Of a DNA stretch of 64,000 nt, positions 1-34,295 are shown piece after piece. Each line of letters starts with the position of its first letter. The first letter of the stretch is position 1. A model generated the notes under the pieces. That model searched no databases. It had not been told where the DNA came from and was given only the letters and a program-made list of their open reading frames with translations. The position numbers and the translations under genes are program-made. Source of the stretch: Sphaeramia orbicularis (Eukaryota > Chordata > Actinopteri > Kurtiformes > Apogonidae); NCBI RefSeq assembly GCF_902148855.1, contig NW_021941568.1:66840-130839 (forward strand). The letters run 5' to 3'.

Positions 1-534
1 GGTCCAGTCCGGTCCTGACTGGTCCACCTGGCCCTTGCGTGCCACAGCGCCCCCCAGTGTCCACTTGTGCTGACCCGACCCTAACCCCCTAACCCCCTAA
101 CCCTACTCGTCTGAATCTGTTCAGTTTCACCTGCTCATTGTCGTCAGTCAGTTACAAACAGTTTTCATGTTTCAGCCCCTGAAGCTGAATGTTTGAACCC
201 TTTAATGTTTCAACCCCTGAAGCTGAATGTTTGAACCCTTTGAATCCGACACACGTTTCATCCTGTCGACTGTGTCTGCGTCACATGACCACTGGAGGGC
301 GGGACAACAGCCCATGACCCGGCGGATGGTTCTGGTTCTGTCTTGATGCGGGTTGTCTCAGATCTGGGTCCGTCTCATCTGGGTGTCCTCTGATTCTCTG
401 TCCTCTGATTGGTGGACACATGCCTTGTTCTGCTGAATGAAGCCCCTCCTTCTCCATTGAAACCTGAGCTGTGGGCGGGGCCAGACCTCGATGCTTATTA
501 GCCTGCACGTCGATCTTTTCAAAGTCCAACCCTA
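1..534. other. Unassigned leading segment
   Basis: No gene could be supported here. A short tandem duplication of about 34 bp (unit containing cccctgaagctgaatg) lies at about 173-241. The rest is plain non-repetitive sequence leading into the large array that follows. Confidence 0.5.
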
Positions 535-1856
535 GCTGTCCTCTTCTGTCCTCTCCTGTCCTCATCTGTCCTCTCCTGTCCCCTCCTGTCCTCATCTGTC
601 CTCTCCTGTCCTCATCTGTCCCCTCCTGTCCTCATCTGTCCTCTCCTGTCCTCATCTGTCCCCTCCTGTCCTCATCTGTCCTCTCCTGTCCTCATTTGTC
701 CTCTCCTGTCCTCATCTGTCCCCTCCTGTCCTCATCTGTCCTCTCCTGTCCTCATCTGTCCCCTCCTGTCCTCATCTGTCCTCATCTGTCCCCTCCTGTC
801 CTCATCTGTCCTCTCCTGTCCTCATCTGTCCCCTCCTGTCCTCATCTGTCCTCATCTGTCCCCTCCTGTCCTCATCTGTCCCCTCCTGTCCTCATCTGTC
901 CTCTCCTGTCCTCATCTGTCCTCTCCTGTCCTCATTTGTCCTCTCCTGTCCTCATCTGTCCCCTCCTGTCCTCATCTGTCCCCTCCTGTCCTCATTTGTC
1001 CCCTCCTGTCCTCATCTGTCCTCTCCTGTCCTCATCTGTCCTCTCCTGTCCCCTCCTGTCCTCATCTGTCCTCTCCTGTCTCCTCCTGTCCTCATCTGTC
1101 CTCTCCTGTCCCCTCCTGTCCTCATCTGTCCCCATCTGTCCTCTCCTGTCCTCATCTGTCCTCTCCTGTCCCCTCCTGTCCTCATCTGTCCTCTCCTGTC
1201 CCCTCCTGTCCTCATCTGTCCTCTCCTGTCCTCATCTGTCCCCTCTTGTCTTCATCTGTCCTCTCCTGTCCCCTCCTGTCCTCATCTGTCCTCTCCTGTC
1301 CCCTCCTGTCCTCATCTGTCCTCATCTGTCCCCTCCTGTCCTCATCTGTCCTCTCCTGTCCTCATCTGTCCCCTCCTGTCCTCATCTGTCCTCTCCTGTC
1401 CCCTCCTGTCCTCTCCTGTCCTCATCTGTCCTCTCCTGTCCCCTCCTGTCCTCTCCTGTCCTCATCTGTCCTCTCCTGTCCCCTCCTGTCCTCTCCTGTC
1501 CCCTCCTGTCCTCATCTGTCCCCTCCTGTCCTCATCTGTCCTCTCCTGTCCCCTCCTGTCCTCATCTGTCCTCTCCTGTCCCCTCCTGTCCTCATCTGTC
1601 CTCTCCTGTCCCCTCCTGTCCTCATTTATCCCCTCCTGTCCTCATCTGTCCTCTCCTGTCCCCTCCTGTCCTCTCCTGTCCTCATCTGTCCTCATCTGTC
1701 CTCTCCTGTCCCCTCCTGTCCTCTCCTGTCCTCATCTGTCCTCATCTGTCCTCTCCTGTCCCCTCCTGTCCTCATTTATCCCCTCCTGTCCTCATCTGTC
1801 CCCTCCTGTCCTCATCTGTCCTCTCCTGTCCTCATCTGTCCTCTCCTGTCCTCGTC
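535..1856. repeat. Pyrimidine-rich minisatellite of 10-bp units
   Basis: About 1.3 kb made of 10-bp units that alternate between forms such as ctcctgtcct and catctgtccc. The plus strand is almost pure C/T with a regular G. Long open frames run through it on both strands only because the units lack stop codons in those frames. I see no exon boundaries or conserved protein, so this is a repeat and not a gene. Confidence 0.95.
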
Positions 1857-3000
1857 TTAGTCTTTGTGTCTCCAGGGACCAAACGTCACCAACACTAACT
1901 CTGCTTCAGTTGTGACGTCGCCTTAAACTCTATTGGTTGAATCACATGTAAAGGAGGTGTCGGCGCCCGTAGGGGGCGGAGCCTCCATCCAATCGCCTTC
2001 TTCAGTCCTTCCAAACGTCCAATCCCAGTGTCTGAATAAAGTGGACCAGCTGACTGGACATGTGACCAGCCGACTGGACATGTGACCAGTGTTCTGCTTT
2101 TCTTTCTATTCCTGTGTTTTTCTGCTGCTCCCACTGTAAATAAAGGACACACACTCTGTCCTCTGTGTCCTCTGTCTGTCTGTGGTACCACCAGCACACA
2201 GGTGTGGACGTCCACACAGGTACGGCCACACAGGTACGGCCACAGCCTCAGACCTGCGCAAACTGAGCCCTGAAACCTGGACCCGGGTGGACTGGTTAAA
2301 GACACTCTTAGGGTCTCTAGTGTCCTGGTCTTCCGTCTGTCTCCATTTCATGTGTAAACAGACCATGAACACATGAAGGCGTCAGCGCTTTGATGGAGTT
2401 TCAGATTTCTGAGCTGCATTTAAACGCATCACATCTAATCACTAACAGTAATGGGGTTTTCGTAGCCATGGAAACGGACTCGGTGACAGATGAACCCACA
2501 GCACCACCTACAGGATCCGCCCACTGCCCACATAGCAGACAGGTGTGGGCCAGATCTGGGTTTAAGCCGGTCCGGGTCTGGCGGACCTCTGGTCTGTGAA
2601 CCAGAGCCGGTCCAGCTCTGGTTCTTCTGGCACCGTTTGTATGATGGAGTGTCCCATGTGGGCTGGTTCTGGTTTGGTGTGTGTGGGTCACATATGTCTG
2701 GGCCACTGACTGTTGAAATGCTGTTGTCCATATTTGAACAGACATGGATGGTGAAGCTCAGATGATTCCATCTTATTTCAAGTGTTCTTCTTCTTTCACT
2801 GGGGTTTCATGTGGACCATGTGAGCTAAACCTGCTCAGTGCCTTCAGACTCCATACAAACTATCCACATCACATGCTCCAACACTTGATTGACTAGAATT
2901 ATTATTACTATTATTACAATTATTACTTTGTTTTTTATGCCTACCAGTGCCCCCTCCCCCCGTAAACACTGCTTCTAAGGCTTTCAAACCCCACAATGCA
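1857..3000. other. Intergenic stretch, no gene seen
   Basis: No supported gene. A canonical AATAAA lies near 2138 on the plus strand, which could be the 3' end of a transcript, but no coding exon could be tied to it. The small open frames on either strand show no recognisable motif. Confidence 0.4.
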
Positions 3001-3084
3001 CCAGGTCCTACGTCATAACTACGTCACCCCTGGCCAGCCCAATGAAACTACAGAATGTTTATCCACCACATATGATTCGCCAGA

Positions 3085-3224
3085 CAACCAACCAATCCTC
3101 ATTGGCCGTTCAAAACGTGACCCGTTTCCTACGCTCTGATTGGCTGTAGCCACTTCCTGTTGTCAAGAGCGGGAAGCGGCAAAAGAACAAAGAAGAAAAG
3201 CAAAGCTGCTGCGGAAGAACGGAG
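3085..3224 (+). promoter_or_regulatory. CCAAT-rich promoter-like region with a possible first exon
   Basis: CCAAT boxes appear at 3092-3096 (forward) and, as ATTGG, at 3101-3105 and 3139-3143. An ETS-like CACTTCCTG lies near 3151. These are followed by a purine-rich stretch ending in GGAG and then GTGAGT at 3225, a good splice donor. This is the layout of a TATA-less vertebrate promoter followed by a non-coding first exon on the plus strand. There is no ATG in the putative exon. The downstream gene is uncertain; the best candidate exon is at 4663. Confidence 0.4.
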
Positions 3225-4662
3225 GTGAGTTTATAGTTTGATTTATTTTATTCTACATTTTGATAAATGTATGAGTCGGTAGTTTAAGCTGTTTGTCATT
3301 TTGTCATGAAAGCAGGAGTTTCTGAGCGAAGACCAGGGCCTTCCGAATCTAAATGACGAATGACATGAATAACCGATGACCCCAGAAGGTTTGGCCTAAA
3401 ACCTGCTCCTCTGTCATTCGGAATAGTTTACATGGAATGACAGATGACTTCGAATAACGGAAAACCACGTGTGGGTCTACTGGCTGGCCTCTAGTAAATC
3501 TAGTGAACAGAATATGGACGGAAGAGCATTTAGCCCTGAAGTTAGCTGTGGGCGGAGCCCTGGCCTCAGCAGGAAGTGAAGGGCCAAGGAGCCGCGCGAG
3601 ACCAGCGAACTAGAATTTCAAAATAAAAGCGTTTCCGTATTAACTTTACGGGACTACAGCGTCCACTGTTGTCTTCCTGACATATTAGAACCAAGGCATC
3701 ACGTATGTGCCATGACATTTCTATACGCACTGTAGTCGATCAAGTTGGAATAAAAGGTTTTCATCTCTTCCCATGAAATGAATGTGGTATTGACATTTAT
3801 TCTGGATCTAGTGTAACTGAATGCGGTCGGTATGTAATCATTGCAGCAGGTCAAAGGTGATTACTGATGTGTAGAAATAGGAAAAAAGGGGAATGTATCT
3901 GAACACATACTACCTCCACCTGTTCCATCCCAGACTGCAGACGTTGGCTCAGGGCAGGTGGGCTCCTCCAGGCCCCTGTTCCTGGGTGAAAATATCTGGT
4001 CAGTTGCACTGAATGTCCAGTTGATCAGTTCCATAATTTAGATGTTCAGGAGAACAGCAAGCAGGAGATCCACAGACAAAAACAGACGAGACCCAGAGGA
4101 GGCAAAAGCAGGAGAAAAAAATAAAGAGGAAGAAAAGGACAGAAAAGAAACAGGTGTGTTCTGGACAGAGGACAGGAAGGAAAAGTGATAATTCCACAGG
4201 TTCTCCAACAGCAGGTTTGATCCCACACATACCTGTTATGAAAGTCTTGGTTATCATGGGAACAATACCTCAGACCCTTTTATTGAACTTTCCAGAATCT
4301 TCCTGTTGTGCGTTGATGGCACAGGTCAGATGATCAGAGCGGCTGTAACGTTCTGCTGACATGTTCAGACATGTTTGGAAGGGTTAGGACATGAGGCACC
4401 GCTGACCGACGAACACAGAATATCATCTACAGAGACACTGTGGCGTTTAAAGGAGTGTGTGCAGAGGATTATGGGTAAACATTCACACACACCGTGGATG
4501 TGCCAGGCCTAAACAGGAAGACTGGTTCACAGAAGGTCCAACAGCTCCGTTTATCTTCAGACTGAACGGACTCCCTCACACTCACTTTGTCTTTTTATAG
4601 TTGAATTCACACGACACGTCTGATATCAGTTTACAATCTGTCTGTCTTTTTTGTTTTTTAAG

Positions 4663-4884
4663 CATCTGTCAAACGTAATCGTCCGACCTCTGGCACAACG
4701 GACCAACAGAAATGCCAGAAGAACTAGGAACAACCTTCAGAACGGAGGACAGAGTGAGTACATGAAGAGAACAGATGACCATAAAGGACTCATGATGTTC
4801 CTACTGCTGTTGAACACAGTTACACTGTCTGTGTACTATTTAAATGCACTGTTAGGGTATCTTCCATCAAATGGGTTTTATTGA
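4663..4884 (+). CDS. Possible terminal exon of a small membrane protein (uncertain)
   Basis: A pyrimidine tract ending in AG at 4662 precedes an open frame that stops with TGA at 4882-4884. AATAAA follows at 5019-5024. The frame encodes a basic stretch (residues such as RTNRNARRTRNN) and then a hydrophobic segment starting LMMFLLLLNTV, long enough for one membrane pass. An in-frame ATG at 4764 would give 40 residues. A competing reading is that GTGAGT at 4754 is a splice donor and this is an internal non-coding exon. I do not recognise the protein. The upstream first exon may be the one ending at 3224. It would converge on mak16. Confidence 0.22.
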   Translation, partial: HLSNVIVRPLAQRTNRNARRTRNNLQNGGQSEYMKRTDDHKGLMMFLLLLNTVTLSVYYLNALLGYLPSNGFY

Positions 4885-5409
4885 TTATAAATTGTATTGT
4901 AGTAGTTTGACGGAAGAAACTGAAATATGTGACTTTACACTTTGACTTTTCTGATAGTTTTCAAAAATAGGAATTATTTTTGTGCAGCATATGTTATTTA
5001 AAATGATTTTTAATTCAAAATAAATGGATCTGTTGAATCACGTCATTGTTGATGTTTTTGAATGCATGAGCTGAATACAACATCTGGTACCAGAACCACA
5101 ACTGTTCTGAGCCAGTTCAAACCAGACCTGGACTAGTTCAGGACCACTGGTGTGTCTGCAGCTGGTCCATGTGTGGACCACCTCTGTACACCAGACCTGG
5201 ACCAGTTGGGAGCCGTCATTCTTAGCGGTATGTGGGCCACAACTGGACCAGACTAAGTTTACTATGTGGGCATCTGTCCTCGTCCACATCTGTCCTCCTC
5301 ATCGTCCAAATATGGACATTTATAAATGTTTGTGTAAATGGTTCAAACTGTTTGATTTTAAATGATCGTACAAATAAAAACCGAGCGTTCGTTTGAAAAC
5401 ACAGGTTCA

Positions 5410-5415
5410 TTTATT
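5410..5415 (-). terminator. mak16 polyadenylation signal
   Basis: TTTATT on the plus strand reads AATAAA on the minus strand, about 120 nt past the mak16 stop codon. It is the first canonical signal after the stop. Confidence 0.6.
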
Positions 5416-5532
5416 AATACAGACATAATTAAACAGAGGGGGTGTGGCTTAAGAGTCCTCAGACACCAACGGTCCAATCACAGTACATGGAACTGTGAGC
5501 TCAGCGTCTGATTGGCTGAGGCGGAGTCCTGT

Positions 5533-13472
<7,940 letters not shown>

Positions 13473-13660
13473 TTTGTTTTGTCTGGATGTTCGATCAAAT
13501 CTTCAGTCTGTCCGGTGTTGTTTTTTCCGGTGAAAACGCAGAAGTTTAGCTGAAAATGTTGAGTTTTCCGTGAGTGTGACGCCACATGGACCGTCAAGGG
13601 GCCGCCATCTTTGTTTGCATGACGAGATCTCGGGCGGAAGAGGAGGAAGTATCGCGATAC
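13473..13660 (-). promoter_or_regulatory. mak16 promoter and 5' UTR
   Basis: The stretch upstream of the start codon contains GCCGCCATCTTT at 13601-13612, a perfect YY1-type AAGATGGCGGC on the minus strand, and ETS-like GGAAG cores near 13635-13648. No TATA box is seen. This is typical for a housekeeping ribosome-biogenesis gene. The exact start site cannot be fixed from sequence. Confidence 0.55.
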
Positions 13661-14559
13661 TTGTGAAAAACACAAGCTGCTTTCAAACCTTTTCTGTATT
13701 GAACATGTGATTAAACCAACGGTAGGATTTCACCAACAGTGTTTATGTCTTTATTTTATGATAATAGGATTATTACATCTTTTATTTATAAAAAACAAAA
13801 AAACAAAAACAAAAACGTACGATTAGAAATGATGTTTTAACAACTGCTACGAGAAAATAAATCTACATTTATATCAAGAAATGAAAAACTACGACATTAT
13901 AAAAAAAATTAAAGAGTAAAACCACCGGAAATTCAACACTGACGTTAAGGTTAGTATGTAATATTTAATATGTAATATGTGTAATATAAACGTAATATGT
14001 AATATAAATGTAACATGTATATAATATGTAATGCATTTGTAATTTGTAATATGTATGTAATCAGCTGTCCAACCCTGTGGAGGACAGGGACAGTCCAAAA
14101 GTGGGGTTTTCAAACGCTGTGTCCAAAAAAGGAACCACTTCAAATCAAAAACTGTTGTTTCTGAATAAAATGTCCTCTGTCCTAGTCCCTTTAGTCCTCT
14201 GTCCTAGTCCCATTAGTCCTTTAACTGTCCTAGTCCCATTAGTCCTTTAAAGCTCTACCGTATGATGGGACATTTTTACACTTTTCTTTTGCCATCTTCA
14301 AATGCTCCTAATAAGTGTGTGTCAAACTAAAATGTAAAAGAAATCCACCAGGTATTGAAACTCAAAAATGTTTAATTCTCATATATTTCCAATAAAAGTC
14401 TGACCAATCATTTTAGTCGGTCCGACTGAAGTAATTGGTCGAACCTGACTGAGCCTCCTGTCAATCATCCATTACGGCCGTCCAGCATCTGATCCATTAT
14501 CGCTGTCTCACATCCGATATGTGTCCCTCTGAATCTGACGCTTCACTGGCGCTGCTTCT

Positions 14560-14756
14560 CCTGTCACTGACCACAGTCTACTGACCACTGACCACAGTCT
14601 ACTGTCACTGACCACAGTCTACTGACCACTGACCACAGTCTACTGACCACAGTCTACTGACCACTGACCACAGTCTACTGTCACTGACCACAGTCTACTG
14701 ACCACTGACCACAGTCTACTGACCACAGTCTACTGACCACTGACCACAGTCTACTG
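14560..14756. repeat. Minisatellite of ctgaccacagtcta units
   Basis: Tandem units such as ctgaccactgaccacagt with variable length, about 200 bp in all. Confidence 0.85.
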
Positions 14757-15394
14757 TCTAGGATGTGTTTGGATAGAACTGACATGCACATGTGGAAGGG
14801 AAAAACTGATTTATGAACAGAAACAACAACTGAGGGGAACAAACAGGAGTCTGATGAATGAAGGATGGAGATAAAAGTCCAGAAGTCAGCTGTACTGGAC
14901 TGAACAGGTCTGCATAAAGCTCAGCTTTTCTGACGGTGGGACTCATACAGGTACATGTACCTGGTGTCACACATGTAAGATGATGTAGGATGAGAATTGT
15001 ATGGACTATGAAACCTCTAATGTCCATGGAAAATTCGCGGATGCCGCATGTTCACAGTGCGCGCGCCCATCCCCTGGGCACTGCAGTGAAGACCCTGACC
15101 CAGTACTGCACAGACCAGGTCTACTGATGGAACAGGTCTACTGATGGAACAGGAGCCGCGGGCCCGCGGCAGGTGGATGATGCATCTGATTACTGAGGGA
15201 GGGGTCCGCGGACACGCCAAAACGGACCGGACCTCCACCTCTGCTTCCTCCTCCGTTTCCATCGCGCATCAGATGAGAGTAGGAGGAGCCTCAGAGCTCA
15301 GGCAGAGGGAAGGGGGCGGGGCTTTGGAGGGAGGTGGGTTGTTCATGTTCAAACTTTTACTAAGTGCTGTGAGACATGCCACATCTGTAGGTAT

Positions 15395-15775
15395 AGCTTT
15401 AACTGTCCTAGTCCCTTTAGTCCTTTAACTGTCCTAGTCCCTTTAGGTCCTACTGGTCCTAGTCCCTTAGTCCTTACTGTCCTAGTCCCTTAGTCCTTTA
15501 ACTGTCTAGTCCCTTTAGTCCCTTTAGTCCTTTAACTGTCCTAGTCCCTTTAGTCCCTTTAGTCCTTTAACTGTCCTAGTCCCTTTAGTCCCTTTAGTCC
15601 TTTAACTGTCCTAGTCCCTTTAGTCCTTTAACTGTCCTAGTCCCTTTAGTCCTTTAACTGTCCTAGTCCCATTAGTCCTTTAACTGTCCTAGTCCCTTTA
15701 GTCCTTTTAGTCCTTTAACTGTCCTAGTCCCTTTAGTCTTTTAACTGTCCTAGTCCCTTTAGTCCTTTGTTCCTT
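15395..15775. repeat. Minisatellite of gtcctagtcccttta units
   Basis: Units of about 24 bp, aactgtcctagtcccttta plus gtccttt, with one-base variants. A shorter relative of the same motif is at 14170-14250. Confidence 0.9.
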
Positions 15776-17047
15776 TGTTCAGTTTCATCACTTCTGTTCT
15801 GAGTTCTGTTAGAACTTCCACTCTACAAACACAACATTTAAATATAATAATAATAATAATAATGCTGGTGGTGGTTCCAGTCTTTACTTCTTCCTTTTGT
15901 TCATTTCCGCATTCTTGATCCAGTTCCGGTTCCGGGGTTCAGAAGGGCTGAGGCGCTTTGCGTAACAAGGAAAGGAAGCACCTTTCACGGACAGTCCGTG
16001 AACACACCATTCATCATGTGATTGAACCGAAAGGATCAGATTCAACATGGCGGAGGGCGGAACTGTTCCCGCCAAACCGGGTCTTCACTGACGGTGTCGG
16101 GGATGATCCGGGATGATCCGGGTTCTAGTTCATGTGAAAATAATGACATAAAACAGACACAGGACATGAAAACAGAACGGGTCTAACCCGGTTTAAACAC
16201 TTGAATCTGTAAAAACAGGAGGACGGGCTCACAGCAATGCATTGTGGGAGCCGTGGTGTTCCCGCCCTGTTCAGACACTGACCTCTGGTGGCCAGACTGA
16301 GGAAGGACAACAACAAGGACCCCCCCCCCCCAAATAAATAAATAAATGATAAAAAATAATAATTTTAAAAAAAGGACCTGACGGAAACCAACGGGTGTGA
16401 ATCAGCTCTGGTTCTAGTTGAACTTTGGAATGAAGGCAGAATTGAATTATTTGTGTCATAATATTTGATTTGAAGTCAATGAAATGCAAAAATATGTATA
16501 TTTGAACCTATTGAATTTTTTTCTTTTTTCTTTCTTTCTTAAAAATAAAACAAAATAAAAGTAAAAAAAAAAATAATAAAATAAATAAAAAAATATAAAA
16601 AGTATAAATAAAAAATAAAATAAATAAAAAAATAAAAAAATAAATAAAATGAACCTGATGATTTGAATGTCAGTGTTTTTATTTTTAATTTCAATTATAA
16701 ACTATAAAATTTAACAGAATCTAGATTTCTGTCTCATGATGACTTCAGTTAATATTATATTTTAAAAACATTTTAATAACAGACGGAACCTCTGTCATCG
16801 TTTGTTTGTTTGTTCCAGTTCAAAGTCTTTTTTTTTTTTATCTTTCTCTATTCATTGACTGAAGTTAAAGGTCAATAATCGTAAATGAATCTTAACACTT
16901 ATTCAATATAACTGATTCTGTTTATTTATTTATCGTAATTTCCCCTGCGTTTTGTGGTTTTGTTTTTTGTGGTTATTTATTTATTCTATTGTTTACTTTT
17001 TTATTTGTGCGTCATTTCCGCCCTGTCTGTGTCCTTTAACTTGCAGC

Positions 17048-18673
17048 TGTAGAAATGAGACTTAGTTCCATTCATTTCCTTCATTCAGCAGAAACTGAAT
17101 TAATGGAGTCCCAGATGGAACAGTAACAGGTCCAGTCCTGCTCTCCACAGCTGAAGGCTCATCCAAGCTTGTACATGCTCGCTCTGCACTGGAGCTCTCA
17201 GAGGATATTTGTACCAAAACTGACAAAACCTTATTGACTTTATCTGGAAAAAAAAAATCTCATCTCATTGGAAAAAGTGTGGTGATAAACAAGCTGAGTA
17301 CTGGTGGGTTCAGTGTCCTGGATGTTCATCCTGTGCACTCCACGTTCCAGATGAAACGGTTCCAAAGGTCCTGAACACACCACAGTCCTGATGGAACTTT
17401 ATTCCTACAGATGCATTTGAGGCTTTAGGAGGATGGAACTTTGTATTCAGATGGAACTACAGTCTAGAAAAGCTTCCTGTTCAACTTTCTGATGTTCATC
17501 AACAGTTCCTTTTATGTCGGTTCTTGGTATAGAAACAGAACTGTTCCCCTCACAAATGTTCGATATGGAAGAACCAGAATGTATGTTTGAAACGTAAGTC
17601 GTTGTTTTTAAAGAACTGGGCTGATAACGGAACACTGCTGGTCTGTCAGCTGTTTAACAGGAAGGTCACTTATTTACTTCTAGTGAATTTTTGTTGGAAT
17701 CTAAAACTCCAGTACTCCCTAGAGAATCTGCCACTGTGTTGGATTCTGTCCCTTCAGGTTGAAAAACTCTGATATCTTCTACTATTAGTCCTTCAACAAC
17801 CATTAGCCCTCAAACTGCACAATCAGAATTATACACAGGAAATTTACATCCATTCTGAAGTAAAAAAACCCAATAATAAATGCATTAGAAGTGATTGAAA
17901 GGATACAGTTTGTAAGGCAGCGTCCATCTGTTTTTGGAGTCGTTTCTGTTCTGATGTGGAATGGGAAAAGGTCTGGTTTTTACCAACGAAGGGTTTTATT
18001 TCAGATACAGTGACAGAGGTGTCTTTAGAACTGGTACACAGGTGTTATCCAGGTAATTTAACTCTGATTATCAGATCAGTGTCCACCCTTTTTGCTCATT
18101 TTGTCATAATTCAGATGAAACATGAACTCATTTGTTTTGTGCCTTTGGTCCAGTTTTTTGGTGCGATATCAATCTGTTTTTAAATAGAAAGCTGGATATT
18201 TCTTTGAACTTCAAAACTGAAGATATTTTATTTGGTTTCTTTATTACTGATTGGCCTGTTCGGAAATCGTTTATTCTTAATCTCATTTCCTTATTAGCTA
18301 AATGTCATGTACATACAAGCAGATGTGCCAATCAGAAGCCCAGCTCTGTGGTCTGTAAATCTGATCTGAAATCCTGTCTAGACACACTGAACTTCTGCAC
18401 TAACCCTAAAGCTGTGAAGACTAAAGCCTTATGGGACCAGTTTAAGTTGTTATTTAGTTATTTTTATTTTGTTTTGTTTGTTTGTTTGTTGTTTTTTCCT
18501 CTTCTTGTTTATTCCTTTACCTTTATTTTATTTCATTTACTTACCTATTTATGTAATTGTATTTAATCTCTTCCTGCCTCACTCGAGCATTATGGGTTTT
18601 TTTCTCCATGCCATGTTCTGGTCTATGTGTATGCGGTATTTTGTAAATAAAGCATGAGAAAAAAAAAAAAAAA
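17048..18673 (+). mobile_element. Young 5'-truncated L1/Tx1-like LINE, copy 1
   Basis: A 1.6-kb 3' fragment of a LINE with an A-run at 18657-18673. It is flanked by an exact 10-bp target duplication AACTTGCAGC at 17038-17047 and 18674-18683. Open pieces encode C-terminal LINE ORF2-type sequence (for example MEWEKVWFLPTKGFISD near 17956 and NLISLLAKCHVH near 18280). A nearly identical copy lies in inverse orientation at 58775-60390. The insertion sits about 400 bp upstream of the ppp2cb start codon, in or next to its promoter. Confidence 0.85.
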
Positions 18674-18683
18674 AACTTGCAGC

Positions 18684-19071
18684 CGCAGTTCTCCGCTCTG
18701 CCGCTCGGTGTCGCCGGTGCGCCTCCTGGCGTCATTAAAGTGCCCGGATGTTATTGTAGCTAGCTCCTTTAGCTAATCGGCTAGCCGCTGCCTTCTGCCG
18801 CTCCGGTCTGCCGCACCGCGGACTCTCGACCCTCGGACGCCCCCGGGCCTGATCCGCGCAGTTTGACCGTCGGTAACTGACGCCAGTGGTTTGTCATGAT
18901 AGACGCTGAGTGAACGGTCCGGTATTTTTAATTCAAAACAGTGGTTTTCCAACCGATTTGGCGGGACCTGATCGGGTGAACAATACGAGCTAACGCTAAC
19001 GCAGCTAAACACAGGCCAGTCTATTTCTTCGGTAGCTAACACAGCTAGCTTAGCGAGCTACCGCGGCTGCC
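18684..19071 (+). promoter_or_regulatory. ppp2cb promoter / 5' UTR (CpG-rich)
   Basis: A GC- and CpG-rich stretch between the LINE target duplication and the ppp2cb start codon, with repeated gctagc-type motifs near 18755-18785 and 19030-19060. No TATA box is seen. The LINE at 17048-18673 now separates it from older upstream sequence. Transcription start not determined. Confidence 0.55.
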
Positions 19072-33140
<14,069 letters not shown>

Positions 33141-33352
33141 ATGTCCAAAGCCTCCCCTGTCAATCACCTACAGAGCTCCGCCCCCTGCCCTCCCACCTTC
33201 ATTCTTTCAGGCGGAAAGGCGGAAACTAGAACCGAGGATTGGCCCGTCAGCGCAGAGCTCCGCCCCCTTCAGCTGTCCGTCATTAACGCTGTGCTTCTGG
33301 AAACCCCGCCTCCCTGTGTTTCTGTTGTTTTTCTGTTTCTGTTTGAACCATG

Positions 33353-33358
33353 AATAAA
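33353..33358 (+). terminator. ppp2cb proximal polyadenylation signal
   Basis: AATAAA 213 nt after the stop codon. A second AATAAA lies at 33617-33622, so two 3' UTR lengths are possible. Confidence 0.65.
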
Positions 33359-33616
33359 ACTTCCACCGTGGACCAAATGTGCCATAATCGGATCCTTTTC
33401 CTCCATCTGCTCCTCCTCCTCCTTCTGTTGGACTCCTCCTTTCTTCTCCTCCTCCCCTCTCTCTCTCTCTCTCTCTCTCACGGCGTCTGTGCTTCTTTCT
33501 TTCTGTTGTGAATGAGTCGAGTGCGTGTGCTTGGCCGTAGCTGTGCGTTGTGTTCAGGTGCGCTCGGTCGTCTCCACTCTGATCGCTGTCATTGAATCCA
33601 AACCAGACGACCAATC

Positions 33617-33622
33617 AATAAA
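33617..33622 (+). terminator. ppp2cb distal polyadenylation signal
   Basis: Second AATAAA, about 480 nt after the stop, following a (CT)n and a GT-rich stretch. Confidence 0.5.
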
Positions 33623-33979
33623 ATGTCCTGTTGACAAACCAGACGCTGTCTGAGTCTTCACTGACCACACCCACTGCACACTGGCACCGCCCACTGGGTT
33701 CGTGGGACCTCAGAGGGGTCGAACGTTCGGCCCGTGGACCCAAACGGGACCAGGACCCAAACCTGTTGGAGGTCCTGGACTGTTCAGATCTACTGATCCC
33801 TCCCACAGGACGGATTAGCGCCGCCTCGGATACACAAAAACACCGGCGACTACGACAACAAAGTCGTAACATTTTGAGAATAAATTCACATTGTGACGAA
33901 AAAGTTCAAATTCAGACACTTTAAACCTTTTTGATTTTCCTGTTCCAGCGAACGCAACAAACCAAACATCTGCTTTCAC

Positions 33980-34295
33980 TGCTGTTGGAGTGGACCACTA
34001 AGGCTAACATGTGGGGTGGTGGGTGCGGCTAACAGGTGCAGTATTTGGTGGGCGGGGCTAATAGGTGCAGTATTTTGTGGGTGGGGCTAATAGGCTCAGC
34101 ATTTGGTGGGTGGGGCTAAATGATGCAGTATTTGATGGGCGGGGCTAATAGTCTTAGTATTTGATGGGTTGACTAATAGGTGTTGTATTTGGTGGGCGGG
34201 GCTAATAGTCTCAGTATTTGATGGGTGGGCTAATAGGTGTTGTATTTGGTGGGCGGGGCTAATAGTCTCGGTATTTGATGGGTGGGGCTTATCGG
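33980..34295. repeat. ggtgggcggggctaatag repeat
   Basis: About ten degenerate units of 30-36 bp containing tatttggtgggcggggct. A related pair of units is at about 49375-49435. Confidence 0.8.

Larger units (their letters stand above)
13661..17037. other. Intergenic region between mak16 and ppp2cb
   Basis: No gene is supported. It holds a minisatellite at 14560-14756 (accacagtctactgaccact), a second at 15395-15775 (tagtccctttagtcctttaa), A/T-rich simple sequence at 16315-16660 and an (ATA)n run near 15843. A GC-rich patch at 15050-15260 has CpG clusters but no clear exon. The two flanking genes point away from each other. Confidence 0.5.

Noticed and set aside
471-1898. 475-codon open frame on the plus strand
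   Set aside because: Translation of the 10-bp C/T-rich array (LSSSVLICP repeats). No start context, no exon structure, open on other frames as well.
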